Assembly: GCA_040954595.2 (NCBI GenBank)
Contig: CM082584.2
Coordinates: 5,022,001-5,086,000, forward strand
Direction: 5' to 3'
DNA length: 64,000 bases
Source: Balanoglossus misakiensis
Lineage: Eukaryota > Hemichordata
The notes under the pieces were generated by a model. The model was not told the origin of the DNA, ran no database searches, and worked only from the letters and a program-made list of their open reading frames with translations. The translations under genes and the position numbers were made by a program. Shown one piece after another: positions 33,220 to 47,400 of this stretch; the stretch's first letter is position 1, and the number at the start of each line of letters is the position of its first letter.

Positions 33220-33900
33220 ATACGTCATCAGATCTCTAAAGAAAACAGTTAGTTTTAAGTGTTTTCTAAAAATGACCCTTTTTGGGTCTAACAGAGCGAT
33301 TTTTGCTTGTGTGAGGTAAATCAGACGGCTTGTTTTGGAATATCCATCACATTTTACATAGAATAGGCATATCATACGTCATCAGATCTCCAAATGAGAA
33401 GAAAACACTTTGTTTTTGTGTTTTCTAAAAATGACTCTTTTTGGGCAAAATGTGCCAAAATGGCAATTTTGTCTTGAGTGGGATCTAAAAGACTGCTTTT
33501 TGTTATATATAGTTGACTTTGCATACATGATCAAATCTCATTATTTCAAGAAAACAGTCTGTTGTTAGCTTTTGTCTAAAAATGAACTTTTTGGGCAAAA
33601 ATGCCAAAGAGGACATTTTGTCCTGAGAAGGGGTCAATGAAACTTTTTTTGGACTAGTCGTCAAATTTTATATAGAATGGGATTATAATACATCATCAGA
33701 TCACCGAATCTAAAGAAAACATTTAATCATAAGTATTTTCTAAAAATGACCAGTTGGGGAGGGGGAGGCCAAAATGGCGATTATTGCTTGTGTGGGCCAG
33801 GGCTCAATCAGATTGAACATTTCACACATCACCAGATCTCCGAATATGAAGAAAACAGTTTGTTTATAGTTTTTTTTCTAAAAATGACCTTTATACCCCC
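33220..33900. repeat. Degenerate ~155-bp tandem repeat (about five units)
   Basis: Recurring blocks CATCAGATCTC..AA, GAAAACA.T..GTT, GTTTTCTAAAAATGAC and TTTTGGGC occur near 33220, 33370, 33530, 33690 and 33830. Part of this array (about 33567-33750) is repeated nearly verbatim at 51376-51556, upstream of receptor gene B. Confidence 0.75.
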
Positions 33901-33929
33901 CCCCCCAAAAAAAAGTGGCCAAAATAGCA

Positions 33930-34690
33930 CTTTTGTATTGAGTACCGGTTCCCTCCCGCACTCAATGGGGGTGGGGGGTGGGGGTGGGCTCTGTACCTCA
34001 TCTGGCAGGAAAGGAAGCACCCGTACAGAGTTCGGCTGTTGTCAGCCCCGTCGAGGTTTCGCAGTCGTCGCCACCGGTAAGTACGGGTGCTCGGGGTTCC
34101 ACCGGGCCTAGTCGCATCTGCCCAGGCCAAGGGAGTGGTTAACTCCCGTAGTCGGAATCCAATTTTTCGGTCGATCCACGGTTACGCGCGTCGGAACTAT
34201 TTATAAGGGGGGAGGGTCTTCCACGCACGAACACGCCATACAGCTTACGGGGGTTCCTCGCAGGCTTCCCCGGGTGGTGTTCGGCTCTGGCCCCGCCGAG
34301 TTGCAAGGGAACGCACCGTGGTATATAACGCATGGGGATAGGAGAGGGACGGGTGAATGGCGTGCCGCGTGTCCGAGGTCTCCCGGTGGGACGTCGCTCA
34401 ATTCCCCGACGAGTTAGCGGGCGTGGTACATGTATGTAACGCATGGAGACAGGAGGGGCGGCTGGCGTGCCGCGTGTCCGAGCTTCCCCTGGCGGGACCT
34501 CGCTCCTCAAATCCCCGCCGAGTTAGAAAGGGAACGACGTGCCGTGTCGTTGTTCTGCATGGGGATCGGAGAGGGACGGGTGAATGGCGTGCCGCGTGTC
34601 CGAGGTTCCCCGGTGGGACGTCGCTCAAATCCCCGCCGAGTTAGAAAGGATAAGCACTGCGGTAGCGGACTTTGACCCTCATGGCGTTTT
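33930..34690. repeat. GC-rich region with ~108-bp tandem repeats upstream of receptor gene A
   Basis: Units of about 108 bp with AACGCATGG, GGTGAATGGCGTGCCGCGTG, CGGTGGGACGTCGCTCAA and CCCCGCCGAGTTAG recur from about 34330 to 34660. A more diverged unit lies at 33085-33230, and one unit recurs upstream of gene B at 52237-52370. The high GC content and CpG content contrast sharply with the A/T-rich surroundings. Open frames here on both strands look like products of the repeat, not genes. Confidence 0.7.
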
Positions 34691-34740
34691 TCTTATATAA
34701 CATTTTGCAGGCCACACTTGTCAGTTTTAAATGTATGAAG

Positions 34741-34766
34741 CCCCCCCCCCCCCCCCCCCCCCCCCC
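34741..34766. repeat. Homopolymer run of 26 C
   Basis: Uninterrupted C tract. Its exact length may be unreliable. The stretch between it and the gene A start (34767-35498) is A/T-rich and shows nothing else recognisable, apart from a GAATGAATGAATAAATG microsatellite near 35220. Confidence 0.85.
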
Positions 34767-35498
34767 AAGTATAGGGAACTCGACTGATGAGAATCAGTTT
34801 GACTTCTGCACCTGAAATTGTGACATCAACCGACAAATGCAAATAAGTACAGTTTGTTTTGCATTCACGAAGAGAGTTCCTGTTTTGATTTCTAGTGAAT
34901 GATTAATAAGTGTGGCCAATTTTAACTATAATTCTTATCAATGGCTCTATGTTATAAATCTGCAATTAGTTCCATAAGTGAAATAACTATTATGAGTCAT
35001 GTTAAATCTCGCTTCCGCTTGCTCCAAATTGAAAATCGTAAAAATGGCTTTTAAAAAAAAACATGATACTTAAAGTGCTATTGTGTCAGTGGAGTAGGAC
35101 AATTGTAAATGTAGTATACCGGTACATTATATATCAAATCACATCACAAAACTCATAAAAGTTTAAGTTAATCACGTCATGTTTTTTTTGTCAAATACAA
35201 GTGATGTCCTTATGTTTGTGAATGAATGAATAAATGAATGCATACATGTTGATTGAACTGTCAAATACATAACTTTGTCAACTCTATTTGTTTTATGCAA
35301 ACTAATTTTAGCTTTCAAACATCACGCTAAACACAAAAATCCATTAATGTGGCCTTGTCCCTAAATTACAGCAATGGCAATACAAACAAATGTGACGTAC
35401 GACACACCTACAGATACATATCAGATATCGAAGTACTTGCTGTGAATGTAATTGCGCAAGCTGCGATCAGGCCTGAGCTGCGATGTAATTTTGTCAAA

Positions 35499-38400
35499 AT
35501 GCATGCAGGTCTTCCCATCTTGGTTTTCTTCATTTCAGTGGTATTTGCAGGTAATTATGTGGTATAAATGTTCAAAAAGTTATACATGTACTTTCTGAAT
35601 TGAGCCTCCAATTGTCGACAATGTGTCAGAAGAATCAGAGTTTTGTAGCTACCACTCAGTCTACCTTTTGGATACAGCCACACATTAAAATATAAAAACA
35701 TCTATGCAATTTTCTGAGTGTAAAGGAATTTGAAAGTGCAGCCAGTCAAAATAGTAGCAAAATGTAACTTATCATTTTTTATGGTAAAGACTGTATGGTA
35801 TTTTAAAGTGTGATATAGCCAGCAACTTTGTAGGTTGGATTTTATTAAATATACTTCCGGGTAGCTAAGCTTAAGAGTTTGCTGATACAAAGTACACCAC
35901 CAGGACTGAAAATGCTGTCACTGATTTTCTGAAGTAGTGCTGATAGTACTATAGTCTTCTTGTTAAACCAGTCTCTCACTGCATGAAAAAAATTGGTAGG
36001 TTGGAATTTTTTGTCAATTACACCATAGCTATAAATAGATAACTTCTAAACCTTTCTCATTCGTTCTTTAAAGGTGATAGTAAGAAAACTTTATTTTTCA
36101 GATGCTCGGTTAGATGTCACCTTCTATAATGATGAAGCATTACCAAGTTTAAGTGGTAGTTATTTCATAGGGGGATACTCAACTGGTGATACCATAAATA
36201 CTGTAGGTAACGATTTTGATTTTGGAAGAATCCTAGATACAGGTACAGGAGGTGCACTCCCTGCAGGTAGTTACGAGAGCACCATCGGAAACTATGCAAG
36301 AAGACTCCACTTACCCACTGGTGCTGGTGGACCTGGTGTGTACTACTGTGATGCCAATGCTAACACTGGAGAAACTGAGAGACTGATAACAGTACAGGTT
36401 GCTGCAATTGGTAAGTTAGGAACAGATATATTACATACCTCTGACTGACATTTTGAATATTACTCAGCTATAGTTTCATGAGTGGGTTATTGATGGATGA
36501 GTGGGTGGACAATGGAATCGATGAATGAATTTATCCATTTTTGACAATAATGTATATAAGTTCTGTTCATGGCATATAAATTATTTTACGGATGATTTGA
36601 AGATCATTTTTCAGTGTAAATTTGAATCAAGACATATTAAAATGAATGCCAATTATCTGTCTCTGTGCACTGTCAGCTGAAATCCAACCAGAGAGTCAAT
36701 CCAAAACAGTGAGTTTTGGAGAAGATGTAACATTGACCATGACAACATCCATCGCTGAATCATCATTGAAATGGAAACATAATGCAATAGAGAAATCAGT
36801 ATGGGATGGTCAGAGAAGTATTACAATCTCATTTGCAAACACCAGTGATGCAGGAATCTACGAATGTTACACCAATGACACCCAACGAAGTCAAGGACTG
36901 CATGGATTTATGAGACTGATTGTCAGAGGTAATAAAAAGTGATTGACAGTGCTTATGTTATAGGCTATAGCTGCAGAACATGTGTTTACAATCTCCCTTT
37001 CTTGTTACTTTCACATGACATGGTAAGATTGGAATTTGTAAAACAATAAGGCCCCAAAATTCATTTAATATCTCTCCCTCCCAAAGAGCCTCTTGTAGTT
37101 TGAATATATATATATAAATAAATAATAAATACATAAATTGTTCATACATGGAGCGCCTGTATTGCTACTGTGCTATTTTTCTAACAGTGAAGATATGAGC
37201 CCGTATTTTCACCTAGTGAATATACAGAATATATATTTTCACTGTGCCCGGAACTATTTTTGAGAATGCGCTAATCATCACACAAAAAGTGTTGTGAACT
37301 GAATCAACAAATTGTCGTATTATATCAAAATCAGATGTAATTTTGTTGTGTTATACGCATTAATCACGTTGATCACCTGATCCCATCGCCCTGTCACACT
37401 TGGCTATGGGCTACTGCTGTGATCCCGGGGCGCAGATTCAAATTTCTGACCGTAATATTGTTTTACTCAGCACATTTTCACAAATCGTACTGTTTTATAT
37501 GCATGTAAGATAAAGGGGTTATTACACTAGTTTTGTCGATAAAACGGCGTATTCTCGTGATGGTCCATATTAAAATTTAAACTCGTTGCTTTCTCAACTC
37601 ATAAAAATACCGACACATCACTTGAATATGGTGTGTTATCGATTCACAACTGTGAATGTTGTTTCATTTTTCGCTAAACTTATTTGTAGGAAACCCCTAA
37701 CACATTACATCTGCAGCATATCTTTTATTTACCTTCAAATGAAATTGCCCTTTAATTTAAAATCTGAATGAAAAATCGACTGAAATTCATATTCAATTCC
37801 TATTTTAGGTTGTCCAAATGGAAAATGGGGATTACCAGACTGTCTGTCTTCATGTCCAACATGTTACAATGGAGGAATATGTAACTCTGACACTGGTGAG
37901 TGCATATGTCCGCCTGGATTCAGGGGAAGCAACTGTGAAACTGGTGAGTGGCATCATCATGTTTTTATATTTAAATATTAAGTGTTAAAAGTGATGAAAT
38001 ACATGTACTAATTGTGAGAAGGTTGTGCAGGTGTGAATTGGATAAGGGAAGTGTTTCACTCCATGTTGAAAAGCCCATGGTTTGGGTGGTATTGCCACTT
38101 GTCCATGTTAACAGGTATTCTTCAATTAGAAAAGGATCCCAAGAAAGGGAGTAATTTTTACTCGTTTTCAGGATTAATACTTTAAGATAACATTCTGCTG
38201 ACAGTTACAAGAACAATTAAGTTGCCTAGGATTCATCAAATTATTACTAATTTAATTATAACCATAATAATTACAGTTATATTTTGAATCGTCATTGTGA
38301 TTTTAGTAAATCCATATCTCCTGAAAAGTTGCCTCTTATCTGATTGGTATGAAAGGTTCATAGGGATGGCAAAATTATGAATGTTTTAACATAAAACTAT

Positions 38401-41400
38401 ACAACTTATACTTGCATATTTCATTGACACTTCTTAATTGATTTGTCTCCCAGGTTGTGGTAAGAATAAATGGGGAATAGATTGTGGTCGTGGGTGTTCA
38501 AGTACAAATTATGATGCATGTCGCAGCGTCATGTTGTGCATAGCTGATCCCTATGGGTGCTCGTGTGGTGCATCATATGGAGGACTAAACTGTACAACTG
38601 GTAAGTGTAATTAGGTTCATAAAGAGGAATTGCTGATGAGAGAAATGAAAATTATAGCGTTAATAGTGTAAGTTATAGCCACCACAAAAGGAAATTATAA
38701 TGATTGCTGTTTATGTCATGACAGATTGTCCAGATAGCAAGTATGGTTCTGGATGTACACAGACATGTCACTGTACCAATGGGTGTGACATAGCTACTGG
38801 TGCATGTAACAGTGGGGGCTGTCAGTCAGGATGGAGTGGAACAAATTGTCAGGGTAAGTGATATTTTCTGTTGAATGGTTGGAGGTTCATTTCCTTGGTA
38901 TCTTTAGTTGGAACTTGTCCTTAAAAACACACATTTTATGACAAAGCAGAACAAAGCCCATATGCCCTCACCGGCACTAATTATTGGATGAACCACAGAA
39001 TACCAATCAGGAGGACAGCATGAAGTGGTGTGTGAAATTCACATGAAAAGAACACCAGCCATTTTTATTCATCGCAGCTCATGTTCTTTTTCGGTGCAGG
39101 ACCGTCTTTTTATGTGGCAATCTTATATACTTTGGTGGGTGCCTTATGTTGTTTTCTGATAGACAATTCTTTTCCGATGCCTTTTCTGATATCTTGATTA
39201 CCATTATGTTCACAAACGGGAAGTTTGACAGTTAATTCTGTCCTTCTTTTGTCTTCTATAGTCCCTGATTCATGCCCTGCTGGTTTCTATGGTGAGTTGT
39301 GCAATTATGAATGTCACTGCAAAGACAATGCAGCATGTGATAAGGCAACTGGTGTGTGTTCAAATGGAGAATGCGCTCCAGGATGGTTGAATGTGGATAT
39401 CGGAGATTGTCAACAAGGTGAGGGTGTTAATTAGTTTTTGACATTAAAAGTCAATTTAAGTCTTGATTCCAACACTAAAGATAGGTATACAGATATTTCT
39501 TTCCCAAAACATGTTGAGGCATAATAATTGACAAAGGTGGAAAGTGATATACACAGTTGTACATAACTATTAACATTGTTGGTGATTATATTATATGATT
39601 TTAATGAGCATGGCTATACGGTATATCAACTTAATTTTACAGACGGGAGTATCAAAGTGTATCATTTGTATAACATGAAAGTCAACCCTGGTGAACTGAG
39701 TTCGATTATCTGTGGTGTTAGTAGTAACCCAGTCATATCATCTTCTGATGTAACACTGACTGACAAGGATGGATCAGCTGTTACACCCACATCACACTGG
39801 ATCAGTTATAGATACGTGTACTACAGTAATTACAGCAGTGTTTCTTTGGATGCTGGTATGTCTTACACTTGTTCTGCTGGTGGTCAGTCTCAGCAATTGA
39901 ACAGCTTTGAGTTCTATGGTAAGTACAAATACCAGTGCAAGAGATAGAACTGTCAGACCCTGTCACAACACTCTCAGACCTCAGCACTTTACAGCTAATC
40001 CTCGCAGCACTGCATGGATATAGACCTGCATGTAGAAGTTACCACCAGTCCTTTGTAACAGTCATGAGTGACCCTTCTTATCAATGCAGACCTCAGACCA
40101 ACAGCATAATGTATCCTAGGGCCTAGCTGTCACAGCAGCAAATTTCACATATACAATGAAATGTGTAAAAGTCTGACAATTCTTGTTTTAAGATTTGTTG
40201 TTTGCTTAATGTCAAACTTCAACAGGTTCATATTAAGTCACAAAATTTTAAAGAGTATCAGGGATTAAAGAGATAATGTGATTTAATCATGCTAGATATT
40301 TACCAGTAATATGTTTGACTGTTATTTCCAGTATTACCACGATTTTCAAATGCTGGCAAGCCAGGAGTTACAGTTCAAGCAACTCAAGCAACTGTTACTT
40401 GGCAGAAATGGGATTCAGGAAATGATGTTGGTGATGGACCTGCAGAAGCTTACTTAGTTTACTACAAAAAGACATCAGATGGTGATTGGACATCTCATGG
40501 TAGGATTACAGTATCTGATCCAGAACCAGCAAGTTACAACACAGACATCACTGGTTTAGACTGGTCTACAAGTTATGATTTCACAGTGACTGTCAAGAGA
40601 CCTGGACCAATGGGAGAAGGGAGCAAGGAAATTGTTACCACAGATACTACACTGTGTGATGGTAAGTGATTGGCTTTGCACAGAGAATTGGTCATATGTA
40701 TAACAGGACAATTTGACTTCAATTGGTGTTTTTCTGCAAAAAAAGTTATTGGCGACTTTCATATTTTGGCACATTTACTAATTTTCATGAATTCTGTGTA
40801 CACTTATAATAGCTGTCACATGTCTATGGCCTGAAATGTTTGTTTTGGCTATTAATGTAGGACAGGAAAAAGCCTTGTGCTCTGATGTTTTTAGTTTTTT
40901 GCACAAACTTCACTCAAAATAAAAACGTTCTTTCTTCAGTGCCCTCAGAAGGACCATCAATTAAAAGTATAACTTCCACAGACCCAAATGAGATTGAAAT
41001 TTCAGTGGAGGTAAGGACACCAGCAATTCATGATTTGTATACTTCTGTAATATCTTACATGGAATCATTGAAAAGTGGGTAAATACATGCAGCTACATGT
41101 ACCCCAGTGTACTATAAATAGTTACTATGATACTGACCAACTGAGGAGAGGGACTTTTTCAAGCGGTTAGTCCATTTAATGTCAGTGGTATTACTGTATA
41201 AGCTATGTTTATGTACATGTACCGGTACATGTTCATAAAGTGGCATATTTCACAGCCCTGCTCTTGTCTGCTGTTCTGTTTCTATAGCTGTTGTACACTG
41301 ATGCCCCTTAGCATGTCACAAAACCAGCATTTGATTGTGTATTAGCAAAAGGCTACTATTTTAGCCAATTAATTGGTAGGCTAGTAGCATGGTCAGAAAA

Positions 41401-44400
41401 AAATAGACATTTTATAAGTACTAGTATATCCAGCATTAGGGCTTGGAGACAGTTGACCTACTTGAATACAAATGTACTCAATCGAACTTGGAACAGCAGT
41501 GCTTCAGGTTTATGAAACATAATAGAAACTTTCTTGGGATGTACAGTACATGTAATAATCCTGTTCACAATGCAATTTATGTTGTAAACTTTTGACTTTA
41601 TGACAGGTACCTGACACATCAGAGATCAAATGTAATCCTGATGGATACATTGAGAGTTTCAATTTGAAGTACAAGAAAACAAACACTCATGATGAATATA
41701 CAGAGTTAGTGGTGAATGATGGAACTGCACGTACATTAACAATTGATGGATTACTGGCATACACTGAGTATGATGTGATGGTGTCATTTGACAACAGAGA
41801 TGAAGAAAGTCCATGGAGTCCAGTGTCAACTGAAAGAACAGCTGAAGATGGTGAGTTGAGGACCCAATTTGTAAATCCTGAGAAACATTTAATCATTTCA
41901 TATCACTACTTCAACTCATGGTCTCTGTATACAAATCCAGCAGGTATATATAAATTTAGCCCGGAGACCAGGGCGTCGATCTAGAATACAACGCCCGGTG
42001 ACAGTCTAGGAATGTCCTGCTGAGCTGAAAGATAGTAGCCCTGGCAACGATCAGGGTCGCTTAGTAACGAATGGATAACGAGTGATCTATCAAATGTTGA
42101 CGGGCGCCAATGGTTGGATGATATAATTAACAAAGCTTGGTTATGAATATTCATACACCTTCAAAACCACTCCCACATCCCGTTTTGAAAACATACTTGG
42201 TGACTCCACCTCTATTTCCTTATTTAGAATGCGATGATGTCATTTGGTTTACATTGAGTGACCAATTAGCTTACACACAAGATTTACCACCCGTGTCGTT
42301 CTGCGCACAGAATTCTGTGCGTAAATAGAGACTGTCACCGGGCGTTTCTTTTCGACGCCCTGGTCTCCGGGCTAATATAAATTACACAAAATATTAGTAA
42401 AAGATATTTGAGCAGTGCAGTGAAGATCTGTGACAGGAGCTGAACACAAAAACTGCCTTTTACACTAAGCTATCAACGAAATTAGCACATTTTTCTGAAA
42501 ATAATTACACCTGAAATCTTAGGAATTTCCAGGCCCTGCGTATAGACTCAGAACTTAATCCATTCGCTGAAATGAGATCTTTTATGGCATTGATTCAGAT
42601 GTAGTATGGCGCCATGGCGCGTACACCAAGAACAGCTAAGACGGAGACAGAGAACAGAAAATACGAAGACAGCATGCAGCGTCTAACTCTACATCTGATT
42701 TTAATCAGAATGAGCTGGCTCCTACATTTTATGATACTACAGTCAACTACTTTTTTTTATCCATGTTGACTCTATTAGTTCCACGGGAACCCACCAGTCT
42801 AGAAGTTGGAGATATCACAGACACTGAGATTGAATTGCTTTGGACAGATCCCTTTCCATTTAGTGGAGACATTCAACAATATGGGGTAAGATACAATGTA
42901 TTTTAATAGGTTTGTTTTCTAACATTTTATGACTGATTACACGAGATTTTTTATTCAATTTTTTCATGTCAGAAGCCATGAAACTGGCTTTGTAATATCA
43001 ACTAATAATTCAGATGTTACTCTATCTGAATTTGTAATTGAGACAATAAATTATTAGTCAGGGTTCTCCAAACAAATGTTTTTTTTAGTGAATATAAAAG
43101 TGCCTGTACAAATGACTACTAAACCTAAAAAATTGAAATTTCTTTTTTCAGATATCATACACATCCACTGATTCAGTGTTCAAAGACACACAGATGGAGA
43201 CTCGATCGTTGCTTGTTGAAGGCACAAAAAATACTCACACACTTACATATTTGAATCCTGGAACCACATATGAAATCAGTGTGAATGCCAGCACTTCCAA
43301 GGGTTTTGGAGAACCGACAACTTTGTCAAGTGGTACTTCATTTACAGGTAAGGAGATTAATTTGTACAGTTTATAATCCATTTTTACCAATGGTAGTGTA
43401 ATGTTGCGTGGCATTGACTTGCAAGTAGGAAATTGGAGCTTTTGTCAAAGTAGGGAGGATCTGACATTTACTTTATAGTTCACTTTGATTTCATGTGGCA
43501 TATAGACAAGAATCCACCATCCAAGAAATCCAGAACATTTGCACAGCAAATTGAATTGTTCAATATTGAGTAAGTGAATTTGGCCGAATTGTTACCCATC
43601 ATCAACCATTCTAGCAAACATACGGTATACAGGTATTTCTAACACCCTTGGTCGTAATTTTTCTCTGAGCTGTTCTCTGGCCATGATGCCTTTCAGTTAT
43701 ACCGTAGATTATACTCCACATATCAATCTATCAATAATTTACTTTCAGTTGATATTTCCACAACACTGCCAATGACAGACATATCAACTGATGTTGTACA
43801 CTCTGAGACGGAAGCACAAGTTACTCTACCAGGCCTTTCAGAGGACTCAGGCATTTCTGAAGACACCACACTCATGTAATAATGTTTATTTCTTATATAA
43901 TACTACTTTGTCTTGTACTCATTATTCTAATTACAAATAACCTTTTACAAAACCTCTTTCCATGTTTCCTTACCCCATTTCATATTGTTCATTTTACGAG
44001 TATTAAATTTGACTCTTTGTTTCAAACTGTGAATTTTTCTAATAACTAGACACTATAGGGATTGAACTTTGATTGCGAACGGTGTAGTTAATTTTGTGTG
44101 TCTATAACTAACCAGAGAGAAATAGATGTATAAAAAATATAATTCAATTTCAATTTTCAGTAACTACATTATAGTTCTGGAATATGATCAAAGTGTTGAT
44201 ACAAGACGGCGACGAGAAATAGACACTTCAAAACTCGGAGAGTACGATCCTTCTGGTCCACCTTACTACATCACAGCATTACTTCCTGTCAATAATTTAC
44301 CTGAGACATTTATAATTGGTGATGACGGTGTGTATGGTGGTTATTCCAACGTTCCACTCACTACAGGGAGACAATATGGTGTCTACTATGGACTTAGGAG

Positions 44401-47400
44401 TGAAGTTGATGGAGTAAGATAATAGTATTTTGAGCATTAAAAGATAAATAAAATAAAAAGTGTCAAATAAAATGTTCCAAGCGGAGAAGAAGCAAGCTTA
44501 AGTCAGTCTGTGGATCTAATTTTTAAACTCACCTGACAACAGATCTGTTGTATACATTATTATCTCATCCCTTAAAACAGTGGCCGTGCAGGTTAATTGA
44601 TCAGACACTGCTAGCTTCTGATGTTCAGAGACACATCCAGGTTTCAAAGTTGAATATCTTGTTTTTGCAGGAGTCTGTCTATCACCTTGATGAAGACCCA
44701 GCACTGTCCTTCAGGGGTATGTACCGGTTATCACTGTGATTTCTAACTTTACATTCTGACAGTTGCTCATATGCACCAGTTTATGCACTATGTCTTGTGT
44801 GCATCTGCAGTAGATATGGATTAAATGACAGGGCTATGTTTTCAATATTCCAGTTCATGTCAATCATTCATTGCCCAGAATGACTTTTTAGATCACTCTG
44901 TGAACTCAAAGAATGTCTCAGGTCTAAGAGTTTAATATTTATTTGCTGATTATACATTAAGGATATTACACCTGAAACAATTCATAACTTTGAATGCCAA
45001 GGAAATTTACAACATAAAGATACCGGTATGAGAAAATATTGGGAGAAAAGGGTCATGAGATAATATGTCTAGGTATACTTACCTCGGACCCATTGGGTAT
45101 GCCTGGGACAATACAGCATGGCAGTCAATTAAAATTAGAAGTATTTCTTTTCATCCCACGTATTTATAAGGTGGTGGCCCCAAGCCAACAGGATCATCAA
45201 TAGGAGCCATAGTTGGTGGTGTAGTGGCTGTTGTAGTAATTGCTTCATTGATCATCATTGTTGTCTTTCTGTTCAGAAGGTAAGCAACACTTTTATCACA
45301 ATCACCTGTTATAAATGAATGCAGCCACTGTAACTACATCATGTCCAAGTATACCAGTTGCTGATATTGTTGGTAGACTATATAGACTATACCAGTATTC
45401 TAAAAGACAGTTTTGTAATCGACGTTTACGTTTTACACTATAGGCGAAACTCATGTGAATCAAACAGAAATGGTGAACGAGAGGAAATCAAACTTGCCGA
45501 AGAAAAAAGAAAACAAGGTAAAATGAAACCTTGCTCAGTAAGCTATTGTTTTTTTTAAACCACTTCTCATGGAATATTTGTCTACAATTTTAAGACAGAC
45601 TGTTACCAAAGTCAAAAATATCCAATCGCAACGAAGGCCTTGCAGTTGTAAAAAAAATTTTGTTTACGAACCCACTTTATTACGTTATGGCTGGTATAGA
45701 AACTTCCGAGATGCATGATATTGAAATTGATTTCAATAAAGCTTTCTTCCATTTACTTTTTCAACTACAAACGATTTAATTTTGTATTGCTTTGTACAAC
45801 ATGTACCTTATATGTTTTTTAAAATTTTTAAATTAACATTGATAATACACTATAACCCATTTTTAAATAACAACAATTCTCTTCACTGCAGTTGAGGACC
45901 CTCAGTATGCTTATATAGATGTACCATCTGAAGGATCGAAGGGAAAGTCACATATAAAACCAGCTACAACATTTAAAAAGGATCCTGAAGAAAGTGCATA
46001 TGCTGAATTATCAATAGAAATGGTTTGTATATATATGGTTACACATGTTGGGAAAAAGTTGAACATTGCCGGAGGTGGTGTGGCAATTAAAAGAAGACCA
46101 GCCATTCTTTCATTGTGTCCACATAGCTGTTAACTGGTCAAACTGATCCCTATGTTCTTTTTACCCACACAGTTACATCAACTTGAGTTCTCTTTTGCTT
46201 TCAGGAAACAGAATCGGAGTATACCTCCCTGAATCCTTTAACAAGATTAACCTCCACGACCATTTCAGTCTCAGATGTTAAAAAGGCATTCACTGATTTA
46301 CTGAAAAAAGATCAACAAACTATGAAAACACGTCTGTATTCAGAATGGCAGGTTAGTGTTGATTTTTAAGTCCTAGGTAAAATAACAGCCAAAATATCTG
46401 ATTTTTATATTCAAATCCAGTAGTATCTTCTTTGAGTAAATTTTATTCAAGACTTAACAGAGCTACCTCTGTACGATCACACTGCAACAGTAACAAGAGT
46501 TAATTTCGAGGAAGTAATATGAAATTCATTGAAGCTTAAGTGGCATATATTTTAATTGGGATCATTTCACTCACACCAATCATTTTTTTCTCTCCACTCA
46601 AATGTACAGAATTTAAACGGAAACAGTTACAAACCCAAACCAGAAGAATCTAAGAAAGGTCGTCTACCTAAAAACCGAAAGAAAAACCGGTTTGCCAATA
46701 TTTTGCCCAGTAAGTGTATTAACATAGTTATGGGTCCGAAGGTTCCAGACAAAAGAGGAATGAAGAAATATATAGTATGCTTGACTTAACTAGTATATAT
46801 AGGGTACTCTAATCACACAGATTCTTGGTCATGTTTCAGTTGACAAGTACTGTCCCATGTTGACTACAGTCATACAGGATCCTAAATCAACAGATTACAT
46901 TAACGCAAGCTTCTTGGATGTAAGTATTCTTTGTATATCAAAGCTTAAAATTCAGGTATGCTAGTGCTAAACTATGATACTTAAGTCTCTTCAAACATTT
47001 GGATCATTATTATACATGATTTAATCTGTTACTCAATTAATAGACATACAATGTGAAGAATGCTTTCCTGGTAACCCAGATGCCCTTACCAAGTACTATA
47101 GTAGATTTCTGGAGAATGGTCTATGATCACAAATCGCGTATCATTGTTATGCTGAACGACGTGGATAGTGAAATGAAAGTGAGTCTCGCATTTGAAGTTC
47201 ATTATCCATTTTTTTTTTTTACCAAAAACTGGTTGTCACGGTTGAAATATACGGTCCAATCAACTTCACTTACTTTTCTATCCTATGTCTGATATAATGT
47301 GAATGACTTGGACACAGTATTATTAAATTAAAAATTTCATATTTGGAGGTATAGTAACTCATTTTTATGTGTTGGGAGATTGCAAAGGAACCGAGATGAC

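Noticed and set aside
34139-34675. Overlapping open frames of 65-123 codons on both strands in the GC-rich zone
   Set aside because: They follow the 108-bp repeat units, are open on several frames because GC-rich DNA has few stops, and show no domain. They are not reported as genes.
43876-43881. TAATAA right after CTCATG in gene A exon 14, considered as a true stop truncating gene A
   Set aside because: The exon can end at CTCAT with a GTAATA donor; gene B has GTAAGT at the same place, and the next exon at 44161 continues in phase to the stalk and membrane span.
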